The notes: generated from the letters alone by a model not told the origin. A DNA stretch of 64,000 bases from Anagrus nilaparvatae (GCA_022575985.1 JAKSXM010000288.1:1329501-1393500), one strand, 5' to 3'. Positions 35,648 through 45,943 are shown, counted from the first letter of the stretch. Numbers and translations: made by a program.

Positions 35648-38600
35648 ATGGCAGTATCTATACCTGAAATATGTCACCAGATACAAGTTGAAGCGAATGC
35701 GAGCTTGGAAGCTTGCAAAGCAGATTTACGTTTAATCGATGAAAGTCTCTCGTTAAACAAGCTGCATCTCGAAATGGTGACTAAACTATTTGAAGAAATG
35801 GCAAAATCTGGACCTCATAAAAAGGCGTGCGAGTCCACATATGCAATTCTTAAAAACATCGAGGATACTTTGAAATCTTTGAACATAACCTCGGGTCAAG
35901 GAATCGGCAACAGCATAAAGTGGGTCCCGCTAGAAATTGCTTTCAAAAGAAATATTCAGACGGGGATAATTAAAAATATGAGACATGTAGACATCAAGCT
36001 CTTTTTGGACGACTCGCTCGTAGTTTTTAAGGAAGTTATAAGCAATATCTTGAGAGAAAAAGGATCAGTGAAAGTCTACGCTATACTCGTCGCCGAATAT
36101 CAAGTTCAAACGGATGTCAGTAGCACTAGCGATAACAAATTTTTCAACACGCCAGCTGCTGTTATTTATCCAGCGACGGATCTCGAAGAATGGTATGCTA
36201 AGAACGTTAGCTCTGTAATTTTAAAAGACGTTGATGAATTTCAAGAAAATGGATCCGGCTGGTCATTGAAATCAATCTTGTTTTTGAAATTGCACATAAG
36301 CAAATACAATCCTATTCATTCGGGATCTTCGTACTTGGACTTGCCCGAAGAAGTCTTTCTTAAACATGTATGCATCAACGTTGATAATTTTTACGACGAA
36401 GAGTGTTTTAAGTGGGCAATTTTGTGTGGTATCATAAAAGAAAGAGCTAAAACAAAACCTGAAATTAATACCACTCATTTAGAACGTTTGAGCAAATTGA
36501 AAAAGCTTCAAAAAGATTTAAATATCAACTTCGTAGAACGCTTTAGCTATCCAATGGATGTTTCAAATATTTCTAGTTTCGAGGAAGATAATGCCCATCT
36601 AGAAATATCAGTAAACGTTTTTATCTTAAAAAAACAAAGAGATGAAAAAAAAAAAGGAAAGGATGTATATATTGTTGAACCTTTCTACTGCACCGAGTCC
36701 AAGAAAAAATGTCACTGTAATTTGCTTTTGATCGAAGAAAATTATGAGTACGAAGAACCAAGAGGTGACAACAGTTATTACGATTGCGATGAATACGATC
36801 TTGACGAAGATACGGAAATAATGAAGGAGCGATTAGATGGCTTAGAAGAGAGCATTGTTCAAGCTAGAAAGAAACAAAAAATAATACCGGAGCCACCAAA
36901 ATATCACTACGTTTACATCACTAATTTGGGAAAACTCGTAGGTGCACAAGCTAGTAAACATAAAACAAAAAAAGAGATTTGCGATCGCTCTCTGCATTAT
37001 TTTTCTTCGGTAAAAGATTTAAAAAAACACGAAGAAGATTGCTCAACTCTCAACAAATGCAAAGTAAAATTACCAAACCCGGATAAAAAAATTAAATTCA
37101 AGAATTTCTCTAATCAAGAGCTGATGCCGTTTGTCATTTATGCGGATTTCGAGAGTTTGTTGAAAAAACCACCAGCAGATAACGAAAATTCCAACGTTGT
37201 TCAACTGCACGAAGCCCTTAGCGTTGGATACTACGTTAAGTGTAGCTACGACGATGACTTATCTGGTTACAAGTCTTACAATGGTCCAGATCCAGCAAAA
37301 TGGTTCGTGCAAGAGTTGGCTGATTTTTCGAATTTCGCAGAGCTAACGTTCAAAAATAAAAAACCAATGTTGCCACTGACACCGGAGGAACAAGAGGCAT
37401 ACGACAATGCAACTACGTGTCATATTTGTGGAGTTATGGGGTTCATCGAGAAAGACAAGAAGCGAGGCAAGGCACAAGACCATTCACATCTCACGGGAAA
37501 ATATAGGTATTTATTTATTATTATTTTTTTTTCTTTCTATTTTTACTAATTATTATTGACTATTTTATGAAAGGGGGCCAGCCCATATCGAATGTAATTT
37601 AAACTACCAAGATTCAACTACAATATCAGTGGTATTTCACAATCTCGCGGGTTACGATTCACACTTGCTCATCAAGGATCTTGCGACGCATTGCAAAGGC
37701 AAAGTTGGCCTGATTCCTCAAACTAAGGAGAAATATATATCTTTCACCAAAGTTTTTCAAAACGGGAGCAGACCTCCTACCAAGGACGACGTAGTCGTTA
37801 AGTTCAAATTTATCGACTCCTTCAAATTCATGAATTCATCGCTGGACAAACTTTCTTCGTATTTGAAAGACTATCCAATTTTGAGAAGACAATTTCCAGG
37901 CCTTAGCGATGAATTATTTACGCTCCTCTGCAGAAAAGGCGTATTCCCATACAGCTATATGGACTGCAAAGAAAAATTGAAGGAAACTAAATTACCATCG
38001 ATAGATAAATTTGACAATCTTTTGTGTGGCGGCAAGTCCATATCCAGCGAAGAGTACGCTCATGCTAAGCACGTTTGGGAGTCTTTTCAAATCAAGGACT
38101 TGGGCGAATACACAGATTTATATCTGAAAACCGACGTCATGCTCTTGGCAGAGGTAAATTACCTTTATATTCTTCATATATTTATTTAATATTAAATTAT
38201 CGTTGATTGCAGGTTTGTGAAAATTTCCGGAAAACCGGAATGAAAACTTATGGGTTGGATCCCATGCATTACTACACGACACCAGGTTTTACGTGGGATG
38301 CTATGCTCAAGTATACTAAAGTCGAACTAGAGCTTCTCGACGACATCGACATGGTACTTTTCATCGAGAAAGGCATCAGAGGTGGAATAAGCCAATGCAG
38401 CAACCGCCATGCCAAGGCCAACAACCCTTACATGAAGCCGGAGAATTTTAATGAAAACGAAGACATTAATTACATCATGTACTTCGATATTAACAACCTC
38501 TATGGCTGGGCAATGAAATACCCTTTACCATACGGTAATTTCGAGTGGGTCAAGCAAGAAGACATAAAAAATACCGACTTCTTTGTCAACGACGATTCTC

Positions 38601-39850
38601 CGGTGGGCTATATTCTAGAAGTCGACCTTGAGTACCCTGTAGATTTACACGATCAACACAAGGACCTACCGTTTTGTCCGGAGCACGCTACTCCTCCAGG
38701 CGCAAAGCAAACAAAATTACTAGCTACTCTACACGATAAGAAAAAGTACGTGGTCCATTACAAGTATTTGCAACAAGTTTTAGAAAACGGATTAAAACTC
38801 AAGAAAATACACAGGGTGCTTAAATTTCAACAGAGACCTTGGCTACGAGAGTACATCGATTTAAATACGCGGTTGCGAGCCCAATGTTTGAACGAATTCG
38901 AAAAAAATTTTTATAAATTGATGAACAACGCCATCTATGGTATGTTATGATAATAATAATATGTTCAAAAATTAATAATATTTCTATTTACATTTAATTT
39001 TTTTCCACCAATTTTAGGTAAGACTATGGAAAATGTACGTGGCCGTATAGATATCAAGTTACGGACTTATTGGAGCGGGCGTTACGGTGTAGAGTCACTT
39101 GTATCGAAGCCAAATTTCAAGAGATGCACGATTTTTACCCCGGAGTTCGTTGCGATCGAAATGGGAAAAACGGAAGTCTACATGGATAAACCCATTTACG
39201 CTGGCTTCAGTATTTTGGATATTTCGAAAATATGTCTCTACGAATTCCACTATGCCTACATGAAGAAAAAGGTAGGGAATGACTGTAAACTTCTTTATTG
39301 TGACACAGATTCTCTTATCTACGTCATAAATGGTGTCAACATTTACGAAATGATGAAAAGAGACACAGAATACTTCGACACTTCGGACTATACGGTGCCT
39401 AACGTTTATGGCATAGAGAAACATAACAACAAAGAGCCCGGTAAAATGAAGGACGAGTGCAAAGGCCGAATCGTAGATGAATTCTACGGAACCAGGAGCA
39501 AGGTGTATTTTGTCAGTTACGAAGACGAAGTATTCTGCAAAAAACTCAAAGGTATAAAATCCAGCGTCGTGAGTGCAACAATCGACAAGGACGATTACCG
39601 AAAATGTATTTTCGACCAAACATTGCAGTATAGAGATCAGTATAACATACGATCCAGATTTCATAATGTCGTGACAGAAAAGCAGACAAAATTGGCTCTA
39701 TCACCCTACGACGACAAGAGGTATTTACTACCAAATACCACGGAAACATTACCATGGGGTCATTACCAGGTAGACGTTGACAAATATTTGATCGAAAAAC
39801 AATGTACCGATCAAAAATTAAAAGAATTCAAGAAACAAATGTTTAAATAA
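35648..39850 (+). CDS. Protein-primed family B DNA polymerase (four exons)
   Basis: Exons 35648-37506, 37574-38153, 38213-38939 and 39018-39850 join in phase to 1,332 codons plus stop. The introns are 67, 59 and 78 bp with GT-AG ends. It replicates the linear element in the nucleus from a protein primer. Exonuclease motifs are visible: Exo I IYADFES (about residue 500), Exo II FHNLAGYDS (about 640), Exo III DLYLKTDV (about 803). Polymerase motifs follow: A YFDINNLYG (about 902), B KLMNNAIYGKTMEN (about 1048), C YCDTDS (about 1148). Upstream are an N-terminal region of unknown fold, an acidic patch and a Cys/His pattern ending CHICG...H.H that continues across exon 1/2 (C..C, H..H, C), resembling an HNH/endonuclease VII-like zinc site seen in Polinton and related polymerases. 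No inactivating change is seen. A leader intron precedes the ATG. Confidence 0.95.
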
Positions 39851-40117
39851 ATATATTTGTAAATAGTTGTTTATATTTATTTTTCTTATAACTAGTTTTT
39901 AATTTTTCATAAATAAAATAATAATTACATAACCTAACTAAATTGTCTCATTTAATATACCTAGTATCATAAAATTATTTATTATTATTGTTATTAATAA
40001 TGAGGGAAAGAAGAAGTAGAAAAGGGTTTTGGTCAAGAAGAAGAAGATAGTAAGTACTTATATAAATTTGTTTAAATTAAATTTATTTGATGAAAAAAAA
40101 TTACAAAATATTAAAAT
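39851..40117. other. 3' flank of the polymerase gene
   Basis: AATAAA overlaps and follows the polymerase stop (39,848 onward), with further AATAAA copies around 39,912, so a polyadenylation region is likely. Transcription from the facing gene (40118-40678) converges here. Confidence 0.5.
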
Positions 40118-40162
40118 TTATTTTAAATCAACTTCATCTCTTCCTTCGTCTTCGTCTTCGTC

Positions 40163-40193
<31 letters not shown>

Positions 40194-40678
40194 GGACCTA
40201 ATTCCTCTTTAACTAATTCATCATAAGAACTTATTTCTGGTTTTTTGTGTCTACAAATTTCTATATTAAAATCATCATATTGCGTATCATGTAGAAGAAT
40301 CAAGTGAGCTGTTGAATTCCAAGTGTTTTCATTGAATTCGTAATATTTTGTTGAATCATCATTTTGACATTCTACGAGGATTTTTTCCATCTCCATCTTA
40401 AATCTTCTTTCGATATAAAGATTTACGTGTCTGTCATCAAATCTCCATTTATCTTTTAGCTCAAAATTAAAGTAATCTAAGTCTGAAGTATATACATCGT
40501 CCGAAGTATACACGTATACGCTTAGTTGTACACATTTTTCCAAGATTTCAAACGGATAAAAATAAAAATTTTCAGTAACTGAGAATCTTTTAAGTTTTGA
40601 ACAGCACGGGTAGTCTGCATCACATTCTAAACGAACATTTACTTTTACGTCTGGAGGATAATTGATATAAATCGACAT
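40118..40678 (-). CDS. Uncharacterised Polinton protein with poly-acidic C-terminus
   Basis: 186 aa starting MSIYINYPPDVKVNVRLE. I do not recognise the family. The body is rich in Tyr, Phe and Asp with alternating hydrophobic residues, suggesting beta structure. Cysteines cluster early (CDADYPCCSK). The last 35 residues are almost pure Asp/Glu, encoded by (ATC/TTC)n on the plus strand, which could bind basic proteins or DNA-packaging components. It has its own TATA plus TCAGTC promoter. It is the first gene downstream of, and convergent with, the polymerase. Confidence 0.7.
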
Positions 40679-40737
40679 CTTTGTAGGTTTTATTTTTGCT
40701 GTTAAGAGACAAGCGTATGAACAGCTAAGAAGCTAAT

Positions 40738-40778
40738 GACTGACTGAATATTTTTGTTATTTAGAATCTTCTTTTATA
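40738..40778 (-). promoter_or_regulatory. Promoter of the acidic-tail gene
   Basis: On the minus strand TATAAAA begins at 40778. Two overlapping TCAGTC initiators follow, with A at 40745 (33 bp) and 40741 (37 bp). Confidence 0.65.
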
Positions 40779-41049
40779 CAAATATTTGCCTTATAGGTGT
40801 CGCCACCATCAAGCAGGGCGCACGATTTATCTTAGAGGTTAGGATGGATAAAAAAATAGCAAGACATTTCGTTAGCTTATATGATTTTTTATTTTTTTTT
40901 CAAATATCTTATACAAAAATTACATAATATCTTATAAAAATGTTTACAAATTTTTATTATTTAAAAGCGTAATTTTTATATGACTGATTTTCAGTTTTTC
41001 TTTCACAATAATTTTTCAATAATTGCAAAAGATTACAAAATATTTATTT
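40779..41049. other. Short intergenic gap in the Polinton
   Basis: No gene is recognised. AT-rich 3' flank of the next leftward gene. Confidence 0.4.
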
Positions 41050-41322
41050 TTAACCAATTTTATCTCTTCCTCCGAACTTTTTATAATTAAAGCTCGGTCT
41101 TGTATAAGTGTTCGATTGGTCGTACTTGGCGTTATAATTTCCACTTGAAGAATCTTTGCTACTCTTTTTCTTTTCTTCTTCAGTCTTTAGTTTCGTGTAT
41201 TTTACATTCGAGGATGTTTGGCTTTTATTGTTGCCCATGGCTGTCGAGACATTTTCTTCTTTTTCAGAGTGTAGTTTAGTGTATTTTACATTCGAAGATG
41301 TTCTGCTTTGGTCGTTACCCAT
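41050..41322 (-). CDS. Small predicted N-myristoylated protein with internal duplication
   Basis: 90 aa. The N-terminus MGNDQSR fits the N-myristoylation consensus (Gly2, small residue at 6). The first 28 residues are duplicated next to each other: MGNDQSRTSSNVKYTKL is followed by MGNNKSQTSSNVKYTKL. The C-terminal part is Lys/Ser/Asn/Tyr-rich and hydrophilic. I do not recognise a family. A membrane-associated or virion-attached role is an inference from the myristoylation motif only. A TATA-like plus TCATT promoter lies directly upstream, and the integrase gene ends 58 bp upstream. Confidence 0.65.
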   Translation of the reverse strand: MGNDQSRTSSNVKYTKLHSEKEENVSTAMGNNKSQTSSNVKYTKLKTEEEKKKSSKDSSSGNYNAKYDQSNTYTRPSFNYKKFGGRDKIG

Positions 41323-41337
41323 GGCTGTCTGAATTAA

Positions 41338-41372
41338 TAATGAATAAAAACTTCTCGAGAAAAGTCTATTTA
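41338..41372 (-). promoter_or_regulatory. Promoter of the small myristoylation-motif gene
   Basis: Minus strand: TAAATAG starts at 41372. TCATTA has its A at 41341, 31 bp downstream, leaving an 18-nt leader before the ATG at 41322. Confidence 0.5.
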
Positions 41373-41379
41373 TTCTCTT

Positions 41380-42303
41380 TCACTGATTATCGGACTTGTC
41401 GATCCAGCTGTTATGAGTGTTGTCGAATCCCAGCCATTTCACAAATACTCTATTTCCTTGTTTTTTCAATACTTTTTCAACCAGGTAATCATCTGGATGA
41501 TAAGTTTTTTGTAACTCCTGTTCGTAAAATCCTCCAGCGATAGGCTCACCTTGATAATCTTTCAACAAATAAGTATGCGGTACAGTTCTCTTGACTTTGT
41601 CCACGGTAAATACTTCCGTGGTCCAATTTGGTGTGTATCCTTTCTCAAAAACGTGCTTGTATTTACTTATTCGGACCTTATCCCCGACTTTGAATTTGCG
41701 CGGCATTTTGTTCCATCTCTCGACGTTAAATCTTTGCATTACGTCAATTTCGTTATTTGGACCAACATCCTTCGGCTTCATTCCGATAGTTCGATGTTTT
41801 GTATCGTTATATTTGGCCACGAGATCTGGTAAGATATCGATCCATTTGTAATTCCCTTGGACGTTAAATTGTTTCCACATGATCGTTTTCAAGGTACGAT
41901 TGAAACGCTCGACGATCGAAGCTTTGAGATTGCTGTGCGTTGAATACAATTTAACTTTGTAGCTGGCCAATAGAGCCTTGCAGTGAGTGTTATAGAATTC
42001 AGTGCCTCTGTCAACGTGAAGTTTTTTCGGCACGCGTCCTTTGACGAAGATGGATTTCAATGCCTTGGTCACTTCTGGACCAGACTTATTTTTTAAGGGC
42101 ACAGCCCAGGCATATTTCGAGACGTTATCTATGACTGTGAGTAGAAAATTGTAGCCTTTATTTGATCTCGAGTTAGCTTGCATGTCTACGAGATCGGCTT
42201 GCCAAGTCTCGTCGATGCCACGCATCTCCACTTTACGTCTGGGAAAATTTTTGCGAACAGGCTTATGGATCTCCTCCACCAGAGCTTTCTTGATTTGATT
42301 CAT
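41380..42303 (-). CDS. Retroviral-type (DDE) integrase with C-terminal chromodomain
   Basis: 307 aa. It would integrate the element and create the 6-bp duplication. The catalytic triad is visible: D37 in TWQADLVDM, D98 in KLHVDRGTEF, E132 in ASIVERFNRT. The SH3-like region (NKMPRKFKVGDKVRISK) follows, and the last about 40 residues (YLVEKVLKKQGNRVFVKWLG..NSWI) form a chromodomain. Only about 30 residues precede the core (KPVRKNFPRRK), so an N-terminal zinc domain seen in some relatives is missing or short. The start ATG lies inside the 3' end of the upstream gene (41-bp overlap), suggesting a shared leftward transcript. Confidence 0.95.
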   Translation of the reverse strand: MNQIKKALVEEIHKPVRKNFPRRKVEMRGIDETWQADLVDMQANSRSNKGYNFLLTVIDNVSKYAWAVPLKNKSGPEVTKALKSIFVKGRVPKKLHVDRGTEFYNTHCKALLASYKVKLYSTHSNLKASIVERFNRTLKTIMWKQFNVQGNYKWIDILPDLVAKYNDTKHRTIGMKPKDVGPNNEIDVMQRFNVERWNKMPRKFKVGDKVRISKYKHVFEKGYTPNWTTEVFTVDKVKRTVPHTYLLKDYQGEPIAGGFYEQELQKTYHPDDYLVEKVLKKQGNRVFVKWLGFDNTHNSWIDKSDNQ

Positions 42304-42703
42304 TTTGAGTTATTTCGACTTTTTCCTCGGATTCACTATCCGGTATTCTATTAATATTTAATATTTTCTCGATAGCCTTTAATCTTCTCTCGATTATCCC
42401 GGGTCTCTTCTTTTTAGCTTCTGAACGTTTATTTATTTCTTTTTCGAAGTCTGTGAACTTTTTCCCTAAAGAAGAATTTTGTTGCTCTATATTTCTTAGT
42501 CTTGGTTCTAGTTCTTCCTCTACAAATGCATCCCAAGTACTTAAATTTAATGCATCATTTTTATCGATAGGATCGGCAACGTTACATAACCTCTTTTTTT
42601 CCAAATCAAAATCACCAGATTTAGTTAGATTAAATCCAATTCCTGGAGGTCCTCTGGCAACCTTGCTAGAGCCAAGATGACGTCCAAACACGTCGATGCT
42701 CAT
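42263..42703 (-). CDS. Probable trimeric fibre-like Polinton protein
   Basis: 146 aa. It starts MSIDVFGRHLGSSKVARGPPGIGF, then YD/FD..KRLCNVADPIDKNDALN, then a coiled coil rich in Glu/Lys (about residues 60-115), and an acidic tail. The N-terminal block is shared with Polinton proteins I have seen in other animals, where the function is unknown. The KRLxNVxDPxxxxDAxN stretch resembles the trimeric phage tail-fibre motif (I.NV.DP...TDAVN), so a fibre or spike role is plausible but inferred. It has a clear promoter 9 bp upstream of the ATG and overlaps the integrase start. Confidence 0.7.
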   Translation of the reverse strand: MSIDVFGRHLGSSKVARGPPGIGFNLTKSGDFDLEKKRLCNVADPIDKNDALNLSTWDAFVEEELEPRLRNIEQQNSSLGKKFTDFEKEINKRSEAKKKRPGIIERRLKAIEKILNINRIPDSESEEKVEITQNESNQESSGGGDP

Positions 42704-42708
42704 GATGC

Positions 42709-42744
42709 GACTGATAAAAACTCAACGAAAACACTCAATATATA
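42709..42744 (-). promoter_or_regulatory. Promoter of the fibre-like/integrase genes
   Basis: Minus strand: TATATAT begins at 42744. TCAGTC has its A at 42712, 32 bp downstream, with a 9-nt leader to the ATG at 42703. The promoter overlaps the 3' end of the upstream gene. Confidence 0.7.
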
Positions 42745-43178
42745 ATCTCGGCTTCTCTGAGCTCTTCGATAATAGATAGAATTTCATTGTCGTGACCCGT
42801 ATGACCAGCTGTTCGTTCGGATACCAAAAGTCTCAAGCGATCGACCAATTCGTTGGGATCATCCCAGTGAACGTAATCTATTGGCACTTTCCTCGTGATC
42901 ATATATTGCGGCAACAGTCCTTTGCCTGATTTATTATTTACAGCTTTTTCAATTATTTGCATTTTCGCAACATTAATATCATCACGCACGGATTCGCTAG
43001 CTTTGTAAAATTTCTTATGCGCGTTTGTAGACTTCATAATATCCCCGTAATTTTTTAAATCTTGATCGGTTTTTACTATATAAGGTGTCAGATTTTTTTT
43101 AAAAATAAGATCAGTTAAGCCTTTGGTTAGTGGATACTTTTTTTCACCCACCATTATATTACGGTCATCAAAATGCAC
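42735..43178 (-). pseudogene. C-terminal part of the ATPase gene, separated by a frame break
   Basis: The frame yields 147 codons containing DDRNIMVGEKKYPLTKGL, GDIMKSTNAHKKFY and a conserved end DPNELVDRLRLL...NEILSIIEELREA. These blocks belong to a domain found at or after the end of Polinton ATPase/coiled-coil proteins (recognised from memory, function unknown). This frame overlaps the 3' end of the preceding ATPase frame and its family-like sequence continues upstream of its first ATG. It is therefore most likely the displaced C-terminus of that gene rather than an independent one. Confidence 0.6.
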
Positions 43179-44530
43179 CTGCGTATCTCCAATTTTATGC
43201 TCACCAGTAGATTTAAAGTAAATCTAACACCTGCTTTTGTATCCAAATTCGTAATTTGACTGTTTGCAAGCATTTCCAAATATTCGGCCGCTTGGCTCTT
43301 TATTGGTGTACTAAATTTAATCGATTTTGATGATGTGCTTGCTGGGTACTGTAAAGGTGTTAGATTAATTTCACTCTCATCGTCATTTTCTTTTTCAACA
43401 ACAGTCTCATTATCCAAATTTTCACTTAAGGCTGATTCAAATTGAACACTTGAATTATTTTTCTTCTTTTTCTTTTTCTTTTTACTTTTCTTGGCTGCTA
43501 CTGATGCATCATTGATATTTTGCGAATCTTCCTCATTTAAAGGTCGTTTTCTCGGATTACTCTTCAAATTTTCAACAATTTTTTCTAATGGTTCTGTCAG
43601 AGGTTTAAGATTTTGCTGAAGAGCGTTTTCAGCAGTTTCTTTACCAAGTTTTAATGCCAGATGCTTACGACGTATTGAATCTCTAGCATCAGCGATTTTT
43701 TGCAGTAAATCAACTTTACGATCCATGTTGTCAGTTTGATCAACGGCTGAAGACTGATCATCTTGAATCATGCTGTTTGTATTTAAACCAAAACCATCGA
43801 AATTCTTTCTATATCTTCCATCATCGAAGGCGCTGTCTTTGTCAATGAGTATAAAATTATACTTGTCACGATTCCAGCATTTGACACATAAATCTTTGAA
43901 TTCATTAAAAGTCATGTCGGTGTTAACATGATCGTCGTAAACATGCTTCAAGTTCATTTCATCTTGACGAAAAAGAACCAAAAAATTTACATTATCACGA
44001 ATCAAGTGTTTGGGTATTCTTGCGTAAGTCTGACAAAGATAAAATGTGTCCGCTCCCATGTGTCTACCCATGCTGTATAAAGATCTGACATTATCTTGCT
44101 TTTCACACGCGATATCGTCAAAAATAATAATACTGTTTGGTAAAACATCTTCAGGGGATATAACTTGCTCGTTGTCACTGTAAACAAATACTCGAATTCC
44201 TGGTATAGATTTCAATAATTTTATTAACCATTGATATTTTGGTTGATTGAGAGATTTTGAAAAGATGTAAACGTTTTCATATCTCAAGCCATTTATATGA
44301 ACGAGTAATGTAAATAAAGCGTTGGTCTTGCCACAGCCGCTTGGCCCACAGAACACAGCTCTGATGCTGATATTTTTCCAATGTTTACCATGGCGACTTA
44401 CAGTAGGTGAATGCGAGCTATCGATTAAAAAGTCAAAGTTAATCACAGGTAAACTAAACTGTCTTTTTTCTGCAACAATCGATTCTCTATCTTGAGCACG
44501 TCTCTTTCTACTAACTGATTTTGCAGACAT
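43154..44530 (-). CDS. Packaging ATPase (A32/FtsK-HerA type) with coiled-coil extension, frame break near 3' end
   Basis: The open frame has 458 codons. It would translocate the element's DNA into capsids. Walker A is GPSGCGKTN (residues 62-70). Walker B is SIIIFDD (133-139). A downstream block MGADTFYLCQTYARIPKHLIRDN matches the sensor region of A32-like ATPases. From about residue 265 a coiled-coil segment (DLLQKIADARDSIRRKHLALK) and a lysine-rich linker with (K)10 follow. The last about 25 residues look out of frame: the family-like continuation lies in another frame that becomes open after a TAG at 43226-43224. A one-base length change between about 43,223 and 43,178 would explain it. The N-terminal ATPase domain itself is intact. 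Confidence 0.85.
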   Translation of the reverse strand: MSAKSVSRKRRAQDRESIVAEKRQFSLPVINFDFLIDSSHSPTVSRHGKHWKNISIRAVFCGPSGCGKTNALFTLLVHINGLRYENVYIFSKSLNQPKYQWLIKLLKSIPGIRVFVYSDNEQVISPEDVLPNSIIIFDDIACEKQDNVRSLYSMGRHMGADTFYLCQTYARIPKHLIRDNVNFLVLFRQDEMNLKHVYDDHVNTDMTFNEFKDLCVKCWNRDKYNFILIDKDSAFDDGRYRKNFDGFGLNTNSMIQDDQSSAVDQTDNMDRKVDLLQKIADARDSIRRKHLALKLGKETAENALQQNLKPLTEPLEKIVENLKSNPRKRPLNEEDSQNINDASVAAKKSKKKKKKKKNNSSVQFESALSENLDNETVVEKENDDESEINLTPLQYPASTSSKSIKFSTPIKSQAAEYLEMLANSQITNLDTKAGVRFTLNLLVSIKLEIRRCILMTVI

Positions 44531-44556
44531 GTTTATCGATAGATGTCTCTCGCGAT

Positions 44557-44607
44557 ACTATTTAAGATTTTAATAAATACAGGTTACTTATAGCCCAGTC
44601 CTCATTT
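44557..44607. promoter_or_regulatory. Divergent promoter region, ATPase (-) and PLA2 protein (+)
   Basis: Minus strand: TATAAG begins at 44592 with a TAGTAT initiator (A at 44559, 33 bp). Plus strand: TAATAAATA at 44571 with TCATTT (A at 44604, 33 bp), or TATTTAA at 44559 with CCAGTC (A at 44597). Which plus-strand start is used cannot be settled by eye. Confidence 0.5.
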
Positions 44608-44629
44608 ATGTTTCATCTCTCGTGGAGTG

Positions 44630-45526
44630 ATGATCGTGAGAGGACGAGGACTAGTGAATACTCTGATAAATAAATTACCCTTCGAGGCTCATATTCCTGG
44701 ATACAGGTAAGTAAAAAATTTTTTTTTTTTGAAATTTTTACAAGTTTAATAAATAATTTTAAATTATTTGATTAGATTTTGTGGCCCCGGCACCAAGCTG
44801 GCTAAACGTCTGGCTAGAGAAGATACCGGTGTAAATCCTCTCGACGACGCCTGCAAAGAGCACGATATCGCTTACTCAGAAAATCAAAGTGATATTCAAG
44901 CTCGAAATATCGCTGATAGAGTTTTGGCAGATAAGGCTTGGAAAAGAGTAAAGTCAAGAGACGCCAGTTTGGGCGAAAGAGCAGCAGCTCTAGCAGTTAC
45001 AAGCATAATGAAGGCTAAATCTAAAATGGGTATGGGAGTTAAGAAGGTGCGAAGAAGGAGTAATAAAAAAGGAAAAACTAGAAGAAAGAAAAAAGGTGGT
45101 CGAGTTGCTTTTGGCAGAATTGTCAAATCAACTAAAAAATCTATGAGTAAAAGTAAAAATGCCAAAACGGTAATAAGATCAGCATTAAAAGCTGCTCGAA
45201 AGGCCGTTAAAAAGCACGGAGGAAAATCTAAGATCAATAAATTAAGGGTATTACCTTTACCTTATAAAGTTGGGGGAGCTTTACCTCTTATACCTATATT
45301 TGCAGGCTTGAGTGCAATAGGTGCATTAGCTGGAGGAATCAGTGGCGTAACCAAAGCTGTTAATGACGTAAGCAACGCAAAGAAACAACTTGAAGAATCA
45401 AAACGGCATAACCAAGCTATGGAGCAAATAGCTTTGGGTAAAGGACTATATTTGAGACCTTACAAAGGAAGCGGCTTAAGATTACATAACGAAAATATCG
45501 TGTATGGAAAAAAAAAAAAAACTTAA
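44630..45526 (+). CDS. Virion protein with phospholipase A2 domain (two exons)
   Basis: Exon 1 (44630-44706, ATG in GTGATGATC) and exon 2 (44776-45526) join in phase across a 69-bp GT-AG intron, giving 275 aa. The intron splits the Arg codon just before FCGPGTKL. The parvovirus-type PLA2 signature is visible: calcium loop CGPGT (residues 28-32) and catalytic CKEHDIAYS (His/Asp about 47-48). A strongly basic segment (RRRSNKKGKTRRKKKGGR) follows, as in DNA-binding or core proteins. A hydrophobic stretch near the C-terminus (ALPLIPIFAGLSAIGALAGG) could be membrane-active. In parvoviruses this domain breaches endosomes; a similar role here is inferred. Without the splice there is no ATG in this frame close upstream. 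The gene ends in a 13-A run just before the stop. Confidence 0.85.
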
Positions 45527-45552
45527 ATTTACCATCAAGACCGCTAACCAAT

Positions 45553-45885
45553 ATGGACATTGAAAAGTATGCTAATATTTTAAAAATACCACATTTTCGC
45601 GGTGTTTTTATGAGAAACGCTCTCCCAAAAACTGGACCATTAAAAAACGAATCAGCAATTGTCAATTTGGATGATGAAAAAAATTCAGGAACTCATTGGG
45701 TTGCTTACAAAAAACTTGGCAACAATGTAATTTACTTTGACAGTTTTGGCAACTTGAGACCTCCAGAAGAGCTAATAGAATACTTTAAAGATAAGAAAAT
45801 CATGTATAATCATAAAAAATATCAAAATTATGATACTTTTGTTTGTGGTCATTTATGCTTAAAATTTTTATGTAATGAATTATAA
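45553..45885 (+). CDS. Adenain-like cysteine protease (maturation protease)
   Basis: 110 aa. It would cleave virion precursors. The adenain layout is present: His48 in GTHWVAYK, Asp63 in IYFDSFGN, Gln91, and nucleophile Cys98 in TFVCGHLCL. The protein is short compared with adenovirus protease (about 200 aa) but contains the complete catalytic core. It starts 26 bp downstream of the PLA2 gene stop in another frame, so the two are probably on one transcript. AATAAA lies just before the next promoter. Confidence 0.9.
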   Translation: MDIEKYANILKIPHFRGVFMRNALPKTGPLKNESAIVNLDDEKNSGTHWVAYKKLGNNVIYFDSFGNLRPPEELIEYFKDKKIMYNHKKYQNYDTFVCGHLCLKFLCNEL

Positions 45886-45943
45886 ATATTGTGTACTATG
45901 TAAGTTTAAGGTTAGTTGTATCTAAACCTACATTGTGTAAGGA

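Noticed and set aside
39095..39664. 189-codon minus-strand frame inside the polymerase gene
   Set aside because: It is a shadow of exon 4, which carries the polymerase C motif in the other strand.
42453..42680. Plus-strand frame within the fibre-like gene
   Set aside because: Antisense shadow of a conserved coding region.
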